DNA of 64,000 bases from Allomesorhizobium sp043769475 (GTDB lineage: Bacteria; Pseudomonadota; Alphaproteobacteria; Rhizobiales; Rhizobiaceae): positions 3,224,001 through 3,288,000 of the forward strand of contig NZ_CP171729.1 of assembly GCF_043769475.1 (NCBI RefSeq), in the 5' to 3' direction. Positions 8,117 to 16,164 of this stretch are shown in pieces (within the stretch, counting starts at the first letter, position 1; each line of letters opens with the position of its first letter). Both the position numbers and the translations under genes were made by a program. The notes beneath the pieces are model-generated. The model ran no database searches and was not told the origin of the DNA. It saw only the letters and a list, made by a program, of their open reading frames with translations.

Positions 8117-8788
8117 ATGCGCGCTGACAAAATAACGCTCGTCTCGTTCGACCTCTGCCCCTATGTCCAGCGCGCCGCGATCGTGCTGGCGGAAAAGAAC
8201 GTGACGTTCGAGCGCGTCGACATCGACCTCGAAAACAAGCCGGACTGGTTCCTGAAGATCTCGCCGCGCGGAAAGGTCCCGCTGCTGAAGGTCGGCCACG
8301 AGGTGCTGTTCGAGAGCGCGGCGATCGTCGAATATCTCGACGAAACCGAGGAGCCCCGGCTGCACCCGGGCGACCCGCTGGCCAAGGCGCGCCACCGTGC
8401 CTGGATGGAGTTCGGCTCGGCGATCCTCGCCGACATCTGGACGCTGGAGACCACCGCCGAACGCGCCGCGTTCGACAATGCGGTCGCGGCCCTAAAGGAC
8501 AAATTCGCCAAGGTCGAGGCCGAGCTGGGCGAAGGCCGCTATTTCGCCGGCGACGTCTTCTCCATCGTCGACGCGGTGTTCGCGCCGGCCTTCCGCTATT
8601 TCGACGTGTTCGACGAGATCGCCGATCTCGGCGTGTTCAACGGCTTGCCCAGGGTGCGGGCATGGCGGGCGGAACTCGCCCAGCGCGCCTCGGTCAGGAA
8701 CGCAGTGGTGGCGGATTACAACGACCGGCTGAGGAAGTTCCTGCGCAAGAAGAACGGCCTGCTGGCGCGGATGCCGCTGGCCGCCTGA
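8117..8788 (+). CDS. Glutathione S-transferase family protein
   Basis: The 223-residue cytosolic protein has a thioredoxin-like N-terminal domain and a helical C-terminal domain. The active-site region is DLCPYVQRA (about 12-20), with Cys in the omega/GDAP-like position. PRGKVPLL and FESAAIVEYLDE form the glutathione-binding part. ATG 8117 is preferred over the upstream in-frame ATG 8063, which lies inside the operator, and GAAGGAA precedes it. The gene is divergent from the MarR gene. It probably conjugates or reduces glutathione adducts; the substrate is unknown. Confidence 0.9.
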   Translation: MRADKITLVSFDLCPYVQRAAIVLAEKNVTFERVDIDLENKPDWFLKISPRGKVPLLKVGHEVLFESAAIVEYLDETEEPRLHPGDPLAKARHRAWMEFGSAILADIWTLETTAERAAFDNAVAALKDKFAKVEAELGEGRYFAGDVFSIVDAVFAPAFRYFDVFDEIADLGVFNGLPRVRAWRAELAQRASVRNAVVADYNDRLRKFLRKKNGLLARMPLAA

Positions 8789-8792
8789 GTCT

Positions 8793-9269
8793 TCACCCCT
8801 CGAGCGGAACTTGCCGCATACCGACCCGCTCGTAGAGCCGGATCGCGCCAAGATTGTCGGCTTCGGTCTTCAGGTCGACATGCGCCGCACCCCGGTCGCG
8901 GAAGGCGAGGAAAACGTGGTGCAAAAGCGCCTCGCCGAGGCCGCGCCCGCGCATGTCGGGATGCACGGCAAGGTCGCGCAAAAAGGCGCTCGAAAAACAT
9001 TGGGCAAGCCCGATCAGCCGCTCGTCCTGGTCGAACACGAGGAAAATCAGCTCGGGATCGTATTCAACGTTGCCCGAAAGCTTCGGCCACCAGGTCTCGA
9101 ACGGACCGTCGTCGCCATCGTCAAAGGTCAGCGTCAGCAGCGCGTGGTGCGCCTCGGCATCGGACGGGCGGAAAATCCGCATGGCAAAACCGTCCGGACA
9201 TTGCGGGGTTTCGAGGGTATCGTCGAGATCGCGGCGAAGCCGCACGACCTGTCGGTCGCTTTGGATCAT
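8793..9269 (-). CDS. GNAT-family N-acetyltransferase
   Basis: The 158-residue GNAT enzyme has the family core at about 85-140: a strand with LIGLAQCFSS, then DLAVHPDMRGRGLGEALLHHV, which holds the acetyl-CoA loop R-G-x-G-L-G. A late LYERVGMR follows, typical of motif B. ATG 9269 is used; TTG 9284 just upstream is an alternative. The gene follows the lytic transglycosylase stop (9285) almost without a gap, so it is probably cotranscribed. The substrate cannot be inferred. Confidence 0.85.
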   Translation of the reverse strand: MIQSDRQVVRLRRDLDDTLETPQCPDGFAMRIFRPSDAEAHHALLTLTFDDGDDGPFETWWPKLSGNVEYDPELIFLVFDQDERLIGLAQCFSSAFLRDLAVHPDMRGRGLGEALLHHVFLAFRDRGAAHVDLKTEADNLGAIRLYERVGMRQVPLEG

Positions 9270-9284
9270 GGCGCCAGCCTGCAA

Positions 9285-9977
9285 TCAGACCGGATCGGCG
9301 GCAAGCGGCGCTGCGCGCCTGCGGCGGCGGTCCTTGCCGAGCCCCGTCTCCTCCAGCAGCCCCTTGCGCTTGGCGTCGTAGTAATAACCGCGTGCGTAGA
9401 AGCCCACCGAGCGGTCGTGGTTGCCGCCGGCGGTGAGATAGGCGCCGCGCAGATATTTGACCGCATATTTCAGGTTGGTTTCGGCATCGAGCAGGCCGCT
9501 GGCAGCGCCCCTGTAGCCCATGCCGCGCGCCGTATCGTGGCGGATCTGCATCAGGCCCCAATAGGGGCCGTTGCGGGCGGTGGGGCGAAAATTGCTCTCT
9601 CGCTTGACAACGCGCCGCACCAGTTCGATCGGCACTTCGTAATGCGCGGCATAACGGGCGATCAGCGCATCGAGTTCCGGGCTGCGGGGAGCGACGGCTT
9701 GCCGTCCGAAGTTTACGGCGGGCGCATCGATGCGCGCAAAGGCGCTGGGCTGGAGATCTTGTCCGCCATCGTCGCTGCCGGACAGCGCGGCAAGTGACGC
9801 TTCCCCTCCGGAGGCGCTTGCCGAAGCAGGAAGAATGGAGACGCTGTCGGGTAGGCTGACTTCCGCGCCGGACGCCATGGAAAGCTGCGCGCCCATGTCG
9901 CCGCCGGTTGTGCAGCCCGTGGCCAAGGCCGGTGAAAGCGCAGCCAGCACGATCAGAATTCGGTGGAAAGCAGGCAA
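9285..9977 (-). CDS. Lytic transglycosylase lipoprotein (SLT domain)
   Basis: The 230-residue protein has a lipoprotein signal with the lipobox ATGC near residue 22, a Ser/Ala-rich linker (about 30-90) and a C-terminal Slt-type domain. The catalytic Glu lies in KRESNFRP, followed by GLMQIRHDTARGMG, the family's second motif. It cleaves peptidoglycan glycan strands with formation of 1,6-anhydromuramic ends, anchored to a membrane in the periplasm. It ends with a basic KDRRRRR tail. The SLT family call is firm; the subgroup is not. Confidence 0.9.
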   Translation of the reverse strand: MPAFHRILIVLAALSPALATGCTTGGDMGAQLSMASGAEVSLPDSVSILPASASASGGEASLAALSGSDDGGQDLQPSAFARIDAPAVNFGRQAVAPRSPELDALIARYAAHYEVPIELVRRVVKRESNFRPTARNGPYWGLMQIRHDTARGMGYRGAASGLLDAETNLKYAVKYLRGAYLTAGGNHDRSVGFYARGYYYDAKRKGLLEETGLGKDRRRRRAAPLAADPV

Positions 9978-10172
9978 AGCCGCACTCGCAATTGATTGAA
10001 TATGTGGTCCCGCCCGGCTGTTTTCTTACATGACGATCGCCCGCGCGGCAATCGGGTGGCGGTTTCGCGATTAAGACGGCAGGATCGCAATAGTGCCGGT
10101 CGCAGTGTTCCCGATTTGTGCCTTCCGACTGTGCATGCTAACCTTGACAACGATCACGGTAAGGAAATCCCG

Positions 10173-10763
10173 ATGCCCGAAACCGCACAGCAACCCTCGA
10201 CCTATACTCTGTTTGAAACCGATATCGGCTGGATCGGCATCGCTTGGAGCGAGGCCGGCCTGACCCGGCTACAGCTTCCCGAGCGTAGCGAGGCCGCCAC
10301 CGAACGGCGGCTGCTCGCCGCGATCGCCTCGGGTTCAGGCCCTGCACCACAACGCGCCGCGGGCGACCCGCCGGCAGCGATGGTCGCGCTCATTGAGGCC
10401 TTGCTGCGCTATGCAGCCGGCGAGCCGGTCGACTTCACCGATGTTCCAGTCGACCTCGCCGGCGTCGATCCGTTCCGCCGCGCCATCTACGACGCGGCGC
10501 AAAAGCTCGGCTTCGGCGACACCACGACCTATGGCGGCCTCGCGGCGGCGGCGGGGCATCCGGGGCTTGCGCGCGAAACCGGCCAGGCGCTCGGCCGCAA
10601 CCCGGTTCCCATCGTCATTCCCTGCCACCGCATTGTCGCCGCCGGCAACAAGCTTGGCGGATTCTCGGCGCCGGGCGGCGCGACGACCAAGGAGCGGCTG
10701 CTCGCCATGGAAGGCGTGCGGGTCGGTCCTCCGCCACCGGCGCAGGCCTCGTTCGGGTTCTAG
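10173..10763 (+). CDS. ogt: Methylated-DNA-[protein]-cysteine S-methyltransferase
   Basis: The 196-residue DNA-repair protein moves alkyl groups from O6-alkylguanine (and O4-alkylthymine) to its own cysteine in a suicide reaction. The active site PCHRIV is preceded by NPVPIVI, and the DNA-binding helix TTTYGGLAAAAGHPGLAR lies before it. ATG 10173 is chosen over the long upstream frame because AAGGAAAT lies at the right distance and family N-termini begin here. The standalone Ogt type is indicated, with no Ada-type N-terminal domain. Confidence 0.92.
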   Translation: MPETAQQPSTYTLFETDIGWIGIAWSEAGLTRLQLPERSEAATERRLLAAIASGSGPAPQRAAGDPPAAMVALIEALLRYAAGEPVDFTDVPVDLAGVDPFRRAIYDAAQKLGFGDTTTYGGLAAAAGHPGLARETGQALGRNPVPIVIPCHRIVAAGNKLGGFSAPGGATTKERLLAMEGVRVGPPPPAQASFGF

Positions 10764-10772
10764 GTTGTGGAC

Positions 10773-11096
10773 CTATCGCCGCCGCCGGAAGATGAAGAAA
10801 TCGTCCGGGTCGACCTGCACGCACTCCCTGACGGGGCACGACCGGGTGTCGGCCGCCGGCACGAACTTCGTTTCCGTCACCTCGTCATGGCTGCAGAAGC
10901 GGCGGTCGCTCACATAGCGGCCGTAGAGCGGCAGGCTCGGATCGCGCGTTGAGCGGTAGCGCAGGATGACGGCGCCCTCGCCGTACACCCTCGCTTGCAC
11001 CTCGTCGCAGGACATGCTGGTGGAATTGTAGCGCGAAATCGCCTGGGCCTCGGCGGCCAGAAGCGACAGGCAGACGGCAAGCAGCAAAGACTTCAT
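10773..11096 (-). CDS. Small secreted cysteine-containing protein, paralogue 1
   Basis: The 107-residue protein has a signal peptide (about 1-19, ending AQA). The mature part holds four Cys, SMSC at 27-30, RRFC, and the pair SCPVREC, so two disulfides are likely. The core SLPLYGRYVSDRRFC is nearly repeated in the next gene, 80 bases upstream on the same strand. It ends with a basic run RRRR. The family is unknown to me; similar small periplasmic proteins are common in rhizobia without a known role. Confidence 0.75.
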   Translation of the reverse strand: MKSLLLAVCLSLLAAEAQAISRYNSTSMSCDEVQARVYGEGAVILRYRSTRDPSLPLYGRYVSDRRFCSHDEVTETKFVPAADTRSCPVRECVQVDPDDFFIFRRRR

Positions 11097-11175
11097 GGCT
11101 ATCCTCCTGGCTTTTGATACGAACGCCGGCGTGGCAGCGCCGGTTGCAATCCGTCGGCCGCGAAAGCCCGATGTT

Positions 11176-11481
11176 TCAGCGGCCTGGGAGCAAATCTACG
11201 GTCACGCATTTGCGCACGAGGCAGGAATTGGCATCGCGCGTGGGCACGAAGGCTGTCTCCGCCACCTGCTCGGGCTTGCAGTATCGCCGGTTGGCGACAT
11301 AGCGACCGTAGAGCGGCAGGCCGGGATTACGCATGGAGCGCCATTGCAAAATGACGGCGCCCTCGCTCATCACGGCCGCCTGGATGGCGGCGCAGCTCAT
11401 GCTGGTTGTGGTGTATTTTGAGATGGCATGGGCGTCGCCGGCGAGCAGCGTGAGGAACAATGCAATAGACGCAGCTTTCAT
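11176..11481 (-). CDS. Small secreted cysteine-containing protein, paralogue 2
   Basis: The 101-residue protein is a tandem paralogue of the gene at 10773-11096. It has a signal peptide (about 1-18, ending AHA), then TSMSC, EGAVIL, GLPLYGRYVANRRYC and a terminal CLVRKC. All four Cys are conserved between the two, while the C-terminal tails differ. ATG 11481 is used; the frame is open to 11574 but only this start gives a signal peptide, and GGAGGCCACC precedes it. The two genes probably arose by duplication and may share a transcript. Confidence 0.75.
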   Translation of the reverse strand: MKAASIALFLTLLAGDAHAISKYTTTSMSCAAIQAAVMSEGAVILQWRSMRNPGLPLYGRYVANRRYCKPEQVAETAFVPTRDANSCLVRKCVTVDLLPGR

Positions 11482-11603
11482 GGTGGCCTCCAATGACTGC
11501 CAGCATCCCAAGATACGGCAGTGAAGCCGTGTTTGTTGCAGCCGCCTAGCCCCGCCAGCAACGGTTGCGATCACAAGCCGGTGATCGTTCGTTCGCTCAA
11601 CCT

Positions 11604-11773
11604 CTTGTATTCGTCTCCGCTATCCTCTATATGAGCCTCGTTGATATTTTCGGCCGATCGATCTAGTAGTCCCGCGATTTTTCGCGTTTGCTGACGTCCC
11701 CAAAAATCTCGATACAGCGGCCAAGTGGCTATCGCTTGGTCAAACAACGTTGCAAACGTAAGGAAACACAGAA
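11604..11773 (+). promoter_or_regulatory. cspA promoter and long 5' leader
   Basis: CTTGTA (11604-11609), a 17-bp spacer and CTATAT (11627-11632) match the alphaproteobacterial sigma-70 consensus CTTGAC-N17-CTATAT closely. Transcription from about 11639 would leave a leader of roughly 135 bases before the cspA ATG, with AAGGAAA as ribosome site. Long structured leaders are typical of cold-shock genes and act as temperature sensors in other bacteria; that role here is inferred. The remainder of the 11482-11773 gap shows no gene. Confidence 0.65.
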
Positions 11774-11986
11774 ATGGCAACTGGTACCGTAAAGTGGTTC
11801 AATGGAACCAAGGGTTTCGGCTTCATCCAGCCTGACAATGGCGGCGCGGACGTTTTCGTCCACATCTCCGCTGTCGAACGCGCTGGCATGTCGAACCTCG
11901 TTGAAGGTCAGAAGATCAACTTCGAGATCGAGCAGGACCGCCGCACCGGCAAGTCCTCGGCCGGCAGCCTCAGCAAGGCAGGCTGA
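11774..11986 (+). CDS. cspA: Cold-shock protein (CSD family)
   Basis: The 70-residue protein is a single cold-shock domain. Both nucleic-acid-binding motifs are present: RNP1-like KGFGFIQ (13-19) and RNP2-like VFVHIS (27-32). It opens with the standard GTVKWFN. Proteins of this type bind single-stranded RNA or DNA and melt RNA structure in the cytosol. The gene is monocistronic, with a long leader upstream and an intrinsic terminator about 165 bases downstream at 12149-12174. Confidence 0.95.
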   Translation: MATGTVKWFNGTKGFGFIQPDNGGADVFVHISAVERAGMSNLVEGQKINFEIEQDRRTGKSSAGSLSKAG

Positions 11987-12174
11987 TTTAACTGGCGCGC
12001 CCGGACGAAAGTCCGGAGCGCTCAGCAAGTCACGGATGTACTGGCGGCTGCGCGACAAGCGCGCCGGAGCACGTCGATCGAAGACCGGGGCAGCGGATTG
12101 CTGCAGGCTTCGCGAGACTGGCTCCAGATCAGTCTGACTGGCAGCGGAAGGCGGGGTAATTCCCGCCTTTTTGT
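11987..12174 (+). terminator. cspA 3' region ending in an intrinsic terminator
   Basis: The stem AGGCGGG / CCCGCCT with loop GTAATT and a following TTTT run (12149-12173) is a clear Rho-independent terminator. Between the cspA stop and this hairpin lie about 160 bases without a gene but with GC-rich self-complementary segments such as CCGGACGAAAGTCCGG (12001-12016). This could be a long 3' UTR or the source of a small RNA. The stretch from 12175 to 12337 holds nothing recognised. Confidence 0.7.
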
Positions 12175-12337
12175 CGTCTGGAGATAGGCTCAGCAATTTC
12201 CGACTTCGGTGGCAACTGCCACCCAAGGTCCCATTGCGATTGTTTCCAATGGTCCGCTGTGGGTGGAAAGCGGAAGATTGACGCTTCAGAATCTCTCTCA
12301 GTAGAGTCTAATTACTTATTTCACGTTCACGAGCGTT

Positions 12338-12763
12338 ATGGCCCTGATTCGGAACTATCGGCACGAACACTTTGCCGGCGTTGAAGCGCTTTGGCAGGAG
12401 GCGTTCCCAAATGATGGTCCTTGGAACGAGCCCTCAATCGCCATTCCAGAAAAGATGCGCTTCCAACCTGAGCTGATGCTGGTCGCCCTCGTAGGCCCGC
12501 TTATTGTCGGCTCGGTGATGGCCGGATACGAAGGGCATAGAGGGTGGATTTCCCGTATTGCCGTTCTGAAAACGCATCGCCACAAAAGGATCGGCCAAAC
12601 GCTGCTTTTGGAAGCTGAAAAGCGCCTAGTGGCACTCGGCTGTATCAAGATCAATTTACAAGTCGTGGAAACCAACTCAGCGATTGTTCGGTTCTATGAG
12701 CAAGCGGGGTATTCGATCGAACCGCGCATTAGTATGAGCAAACATTTGCCACGCAAGGTCTGA
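12338..12763 (+). CDS. YpeA-like GNAT acetyltransferase
   Basis: The 141-residue GNAT protein closely follows the YpeA pattern: WNEPS near residue 30, QPELMLVA, GYEGHRGWISRIAV, RHKRIGQTLL (acetyl-CoA loop), LGCIKINLQV and FYEQAGY. The substrate of this subgroup is not known to me. Its GC is lower than the neighbours (several AT-rich codons), so it may be a recent acquisition. ATG 12338 lacks a strong ribosome site; the next in-frame Met is too far in. Confidence 0.87.
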   Translation: MALIRNYRHEHFAGVEALWQEAFPNDGPWNEPSIAIPEKMRFQPELMLVALVGPLIVGSVMAGYEGHRGWISRIAVLKTHRHKRIGQTLLLEAEKRLVALGCIKINLQVVETNSAIVRFYEQAGYSIEPRISMSKHLPRKV

Positions 12764-12869
12764 GTTGGATCGAATGCAGTTCCGATGGCTGCCACGAAAT
12801 GGCCTGCCCAAAAAACTAAAATGAGCTTCCGGCGGACGTAACCGCTGCTGCGCCGGGCAATCGGGCGTC

Positions 12870-13481
12870 TTACGGCAGCCATTTCTCCGGCACATGCCCC
12901 GGATCCGCCTTCACCCGTTCGAGCCAGGCCGAGACCGCCGGATAGGCGTCGAGCTCAAACCCGCCCTTATGCGCGTCGTGCGTATAGGCGTAGAGCGCGA
13001 TGTCGGCGATGCTCATATCGTTGCCCGCGAAGAACGGCGTCCGCGACAACTGCTTTTCCATCACGCCCAGCGCCTTGTTGCCGCGCGTCAGCGTCAGTTC
13101 GAGCCGCTCAGGCGTGGCGTCCTTGGCGCGTTCGGGAAAGGTCAGGATCGCCTTGCGGACGGCGATATAGGGCTCATGGCTGTATTGCTCGAAGAACAGC
13201 CACTGATAGGCGAGACCGCGGAGATAGCGGTCGGCCGGCAGGAAGCGCGTCCCCTCGGCGAGATAGATCAGGATGGCATTGGATTCGGCGAGCAGCCGTC
13301 CGTCATCCAGTTCGAGCAGCGGGACCATTCCGTTGGGGTTCTTCGCCAGATATTCGGCCGAACGCGTGGAGCCGTCGTGCGAACTCACCTCGACATGCGT
13401 GAAGGGCTGGCCGAGCTTGGCCATCAAGAGCCGCGGCTTATAGCAATTGCCGCTGTCGATCATTCCATAGATTACCGTCAT
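12870..13481 (-). CDS. Glutathione S-transferase family protein
   Basis: The 203-residue GST has the N-terminal thioredoxin fold with YGMIDSGNCYKPRLLMA (5-21; Ser/Cys in the active-site region), NPNGMVPLLELDDG and ESNAILIYLAEG for glutathione binding. The helical C-terminal domain has the capping motif MSIADIALYAY. It belongs to a different subclass from the GST at 8117. It is monocistronic on the minus strand, with a type-C palindrome upstream. The substrate is unknown. Confidence 0.9.
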   Translation of the reverse strand: MTVIYGMIDSGNCYKPRLLMAKLGQPFTHVEVSSHDGSTRSAEYLAKNPNGMVPLLELDDGRLLAESNAILIYLAEGTRFLPADRYLRGLAYQWLFFEQYSHEPYIAVRKAILTFPERAKDATPERLELTLTRGNKALGVMEKQLSRTPFFAGNDMSIADIALYAYTHDAHKGGFELDAYPAVSAWLERVKADPGHVPEKWLP

Positions 13482-13602
13482 GCGCGTCCGGCTCCTGGCG
13501 CATTACTCCGAAAACCGGAGTCGGCTTCGGAAAAGTCATGCGCGGATTACAGTCTCAGAGCGTCCTGCGCGTCCGAAAAGCACGCGCGGCGCTCTAACGT
13601 GT
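13482..13602. repeat. Type-C bipartite palindromic repeat
   Basis: Two adjacent hairpins form this element. The first is built on GCGCATTACTCCGAAAACCGGAGTC with a GGCTTCGG...CATGCGC partner arm, the second on GAGCGTCCTGCGCGTCC with GGCGCTC. The same layout lies at 21974-22075 and, in diverged form, at 34195-34289 and 51862-51961. It fills the gap upstream of the GST gene. Confidence 0.65.
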
Positions 13603-13661
13603 GAAGCCAATCTATCGCGTCGGACGCAACAACCATCCAGTCATTTGTTTTGGCGCGACCA

Positions 13662-14525
13662 TCAGCGCTGCTGATGGTTTCTGCCGGAGTTGGCAAGCTT
13701 GCCCCCGCGGCGAAGCATCGCCTCGATCTTCCTTGGCTTTTCGTCCAAAGCCGACCCCGCCAGCGTCGACGGCGCAAGCAGCATCCCCTGCAGGTAATCC
13801 GCGCCGGCCTCAACTGTCGCTTCCAGTTCGGCGGGCGTTTCGATGCCCTGCACCAGGAGCTTTGCGCCAAGCCCCTTGAACGCCGTGATCACCGCTGGAA
13901 ACAGCCGGGCGGTCTCCGCGCTTTCCTGCACGCCGCGAAACCAGGCGCCGTCGATCTTGATGATGTCCGGCTCGATCTGCGATATCCGCTCGATCGCCGG
14001 CAACCCGACGCGGAACTCCGCAACCGAGACGCGCATGCCGTGGCCGCGCAATTGGCGGGTCAGCGCCGTCAGCGCCTTCGGATCGAGATTCGGCGCGTCG
14101 GCGATCTCGCAGATGATCATGTCGGCGGGAACGCCGGCTCGTTCCGCGATCACTGCGACCGAACCTTGCTGGCCATCGTCGTGGCGCGGATCGATCGTCA
14201 GGTAGAGGTCAAAGAGTTCGGGATCGTCGACGCCGACATTGCGCTGGTTGCGCAGATGCAGCGTTCTGCACAGCACCTCCACGAATTTCCGGTCGGCTTG
14301 CGGCGTTTCCTCGAAGAATTCAGCGGGTGCGACGGGGCTTCCTTGACGGAGCGGAGCCACCCGCGCTTCGACGGCGACCGGAACGAGGTTCCCGCCCTCG
14401 CGGCTGAAGATCGGCTGATGGGCGGTCTTCAGGCGGTATTGCCCATAGATGCCGGTTTCGATGCCGACCTCGTCGGCAAAAAGTGCACGCACCAGATCGG
14501 ATGGAATATTCCTTCGCTCGGTCAT
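13662..14525 (-). CDS. Degenerate EAL-domain protein
   Basis: The 287-residue soluble protein has an EAL fold, but its catalytic motifs are altered. The EAL signature reads VEARVAP instead of EALLR, the DDFGTG loop reads AEFRVG, and only the late QGIETPAE and YLQGMLLA resemble active enzymes. It is therefore unlikely to hydrolyse c-di-GMP and may bind it or a protein partner. ATG 14525 is chosen because AGGGAGC lies just upstream; the open frame to 14576 lacks this. It is divergent from aatA across a 280-bp gap with no other gene. Confidence 0.82.
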   Translation of the reverse strand: MTERRNIPSDLVRALFADEVGIETGIYGQYRLKTAHQPIFSREGGNLVPVAVEARVAPLRQGSPVAPAEFFEETPQADRKFVEVLCRTLHLRNQRNVGVDDPELFDLYLTIDPRHDDGQQGSVAVIAERAGVPADMIICEIADAPNLDPKALTALTRQLRGHGMRVSVAEFRVGLPAIERISQIEPDIIKIDGAWFRGVQESAETARLFPAVITAFKGLGAKLLVQGIETPAELEATVEAGADYLQGMLLAPSTLAGSALDEKPRKIEAMLRRGGKLANSGRNHQQR

Positions 14526-14805
14526 TGGCTGCGCTCCCTGGGACGGAAGCGTCTGAGCAGCCCGACGGGGCGTCATCCAGCGAGCGGCTGGGAGACCCGG
14601 ACTTCACTTAAACGCAACTGCCCTGTTCGTCGGCTCTGATCGGCCGTTGCGCCAGCTTCTATCAGGGCAAGTTTGACCGGCGGTTAACGCGGCGGCAGAA
14701 TCATCACACGGCGCCCACGGCACTTGCGATTTCGCGCGCAATCCGACATGAGATGCGCGGCCGATTTTCTGTTGCCGAAAACCATGAACCGGAGACATTG
14801 CTGTC

Positions 14806-16008
14806 ATGGCCTTCCTTGCCGATGCCCTTTCGCGCGTAAAACCCTCCGCGACCATCGCGGTCACGCAGAAGGCGCGCGAACTGAAAAATGCAGGGCGCGA
14901 CGTGATCGGCCTCGGCGCCGGCGAGCCGGATTTCGATACACCCGATAACATCAAGAACGCCGCCATCGAGGCGATCCGCCGCGGCGAGACCAAGTATCCG
15001 CCAGTTTCAGGAATCGCGCCGCTGCGCGAGGCGATCGCAAAGAAATTCAAGCGCGAGAACAATCTGGAATACCGCCCGGAGCAGACGATCGTCGGCACCG
15101 GCGGCAAGCAGATACTCTTCAACGCTTTCATGGCGACGCTTAACCCCGGCGACGAGGTCGTCATCCCGACGCCGTACTGGGTCAGCTATCCCGAGATGGT
15201 CGCGCTCTGCGGTGGCACCGCCACCTTCGCCGAGACCACGATCGACAACGGCTTCAAGCTGACGGCGTCCGCGCTCGAAAAGGCGATCACCCCGCGCAGC
15301 AAATGGCTCGTGCTGAACTCGCCGTCCAACCCGTCGGGCGCCGCCTATAGCGAAGCCGAACTCCGGGCGCTCGCCGAGGTCCTGTTGAAGCATCCCAATG
15401 TCTGGGTGCTCACCGACGATATGTACGAGCACCTGACCTACGGCGACTTCGTCTTCAAGACGATCGCCGAGGTCGAGCCGGCGCTCTACGGCCGCACGCT
15501 CACCATGAACGGCGTGTCGAAAGCCTATGCCATGACCGGCTGGCGCATCGGCTATGCCGCGGGACCCGTCGAGCTGATCAAGGCGATGGACATGATCCAG
15601 GGCCAGCAGACGTCCGGCGCCTGCACCATCGCGCAATGGGCCTCGGTCGAGGCGCTCAACGGCCCGCAGGATTTCATCGCGAAAAACAAGGCGATCTTCC
15701 AGGGGCGGCGCGACCTCGTCGTGTCGATGCTGAACCAGGCGCGCGGCATCACCTGCCCCTCACCCGAAGGCGCCTTCTACGTCTATCCGTCCTGCGCAGG
15801 GCTGATCGGCAGGAAAACAGCGTCCGGCAAAGTCATCGACAATGACGAGACCTTCAGCGCCGAACTCCTGGAGGCGGAAGGCGTCGCGGTAGTGTTCGGC
15901 TCGGCCTTCGGCCTCGGGCCCAACTTCCGCATCTCCTACGCCACCTCCGAGGCGCTTCTGGAAGAGGCCTGCACGCGCATCCAGCGCTTCACTGCCAGCC
16001 TGAGCTAA
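14806..16008 (+). CDS. aatA: Aspartate aminotransferase (PLP-dependent, fold type I)
   Basis: The 400-residue cytosolic enzyme interconverts aspartate and 2-oxoglutarate with oxaloacetate and glutamate. PLP-binding Lys239 is in MNGVSKAYAMTGWR, substrate contacts are in GLGAGEPDFDTP (35-46) and NSPSNPSG (171-178), and the C-terminal carboxylate-binding Arg is in PNFRISYA. The opening MAFLADALSRVKPSATIAV is that of rhizobial AatA. CCGGAGACA precedes ATG 14806. The length is normal for class-Ib aspartate aminotransferases. Confidence 0.93.
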   Translation: MAFLADALSRVKPSATIAVTQKARELKNAGRDVIGLGAGEPDFDTPDNIKNAAIEAIRRGETKYPPVSGIAPLREAIAKKFKRENNLEYRPEQTIVGTGGKQILFNAFMATLNPGDEVVIPTPYWVSYPEMVALCGGTATFAETTIDNGFKLTASALEKAITPRSKWLVLNSPSNPSGAAYSEAELRALAEVLLKHPNVWVLTDDMYEHLTYGDFVFKTIAEVEPALYGRTLTMNGVSKAYAMTGWRIGYAAGPVELIKAMDMIQGQQTSGACTIAQWASVEALNGPQDFIAKNKAIFQGRRDLVVSMLNQARGITCPSPEGAFYVYPSCAGLIGRKTASGKVIDNDETFSAELLEAEGVAVVFGSAFGLGPNFRISYATSEALLEEACTRIQRFTASLS

Positions 16009-16164
16009 GCCGCGACAGGACATGCACTTAGATGGGAGCCCGGTCACCGCGCCGGGCTTTTGTCATTTTCGGTCAATCCGGCAGGCCATTCCCGATTAAC
16101 CGATCCTACACTGCGCATCGGTTAGCTTCGGCGACGTGTTTTGCCAAGTCCGGGGGGATTGGCC

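Noticed and set aside
12001..12137. Second frame after cspA (KSGALSKSRMYW) as a cspA duplication remnant
   Set aside because: Resemblance to the CspA tail covers only a few residues and the rest is unlike a cold-shock domain.
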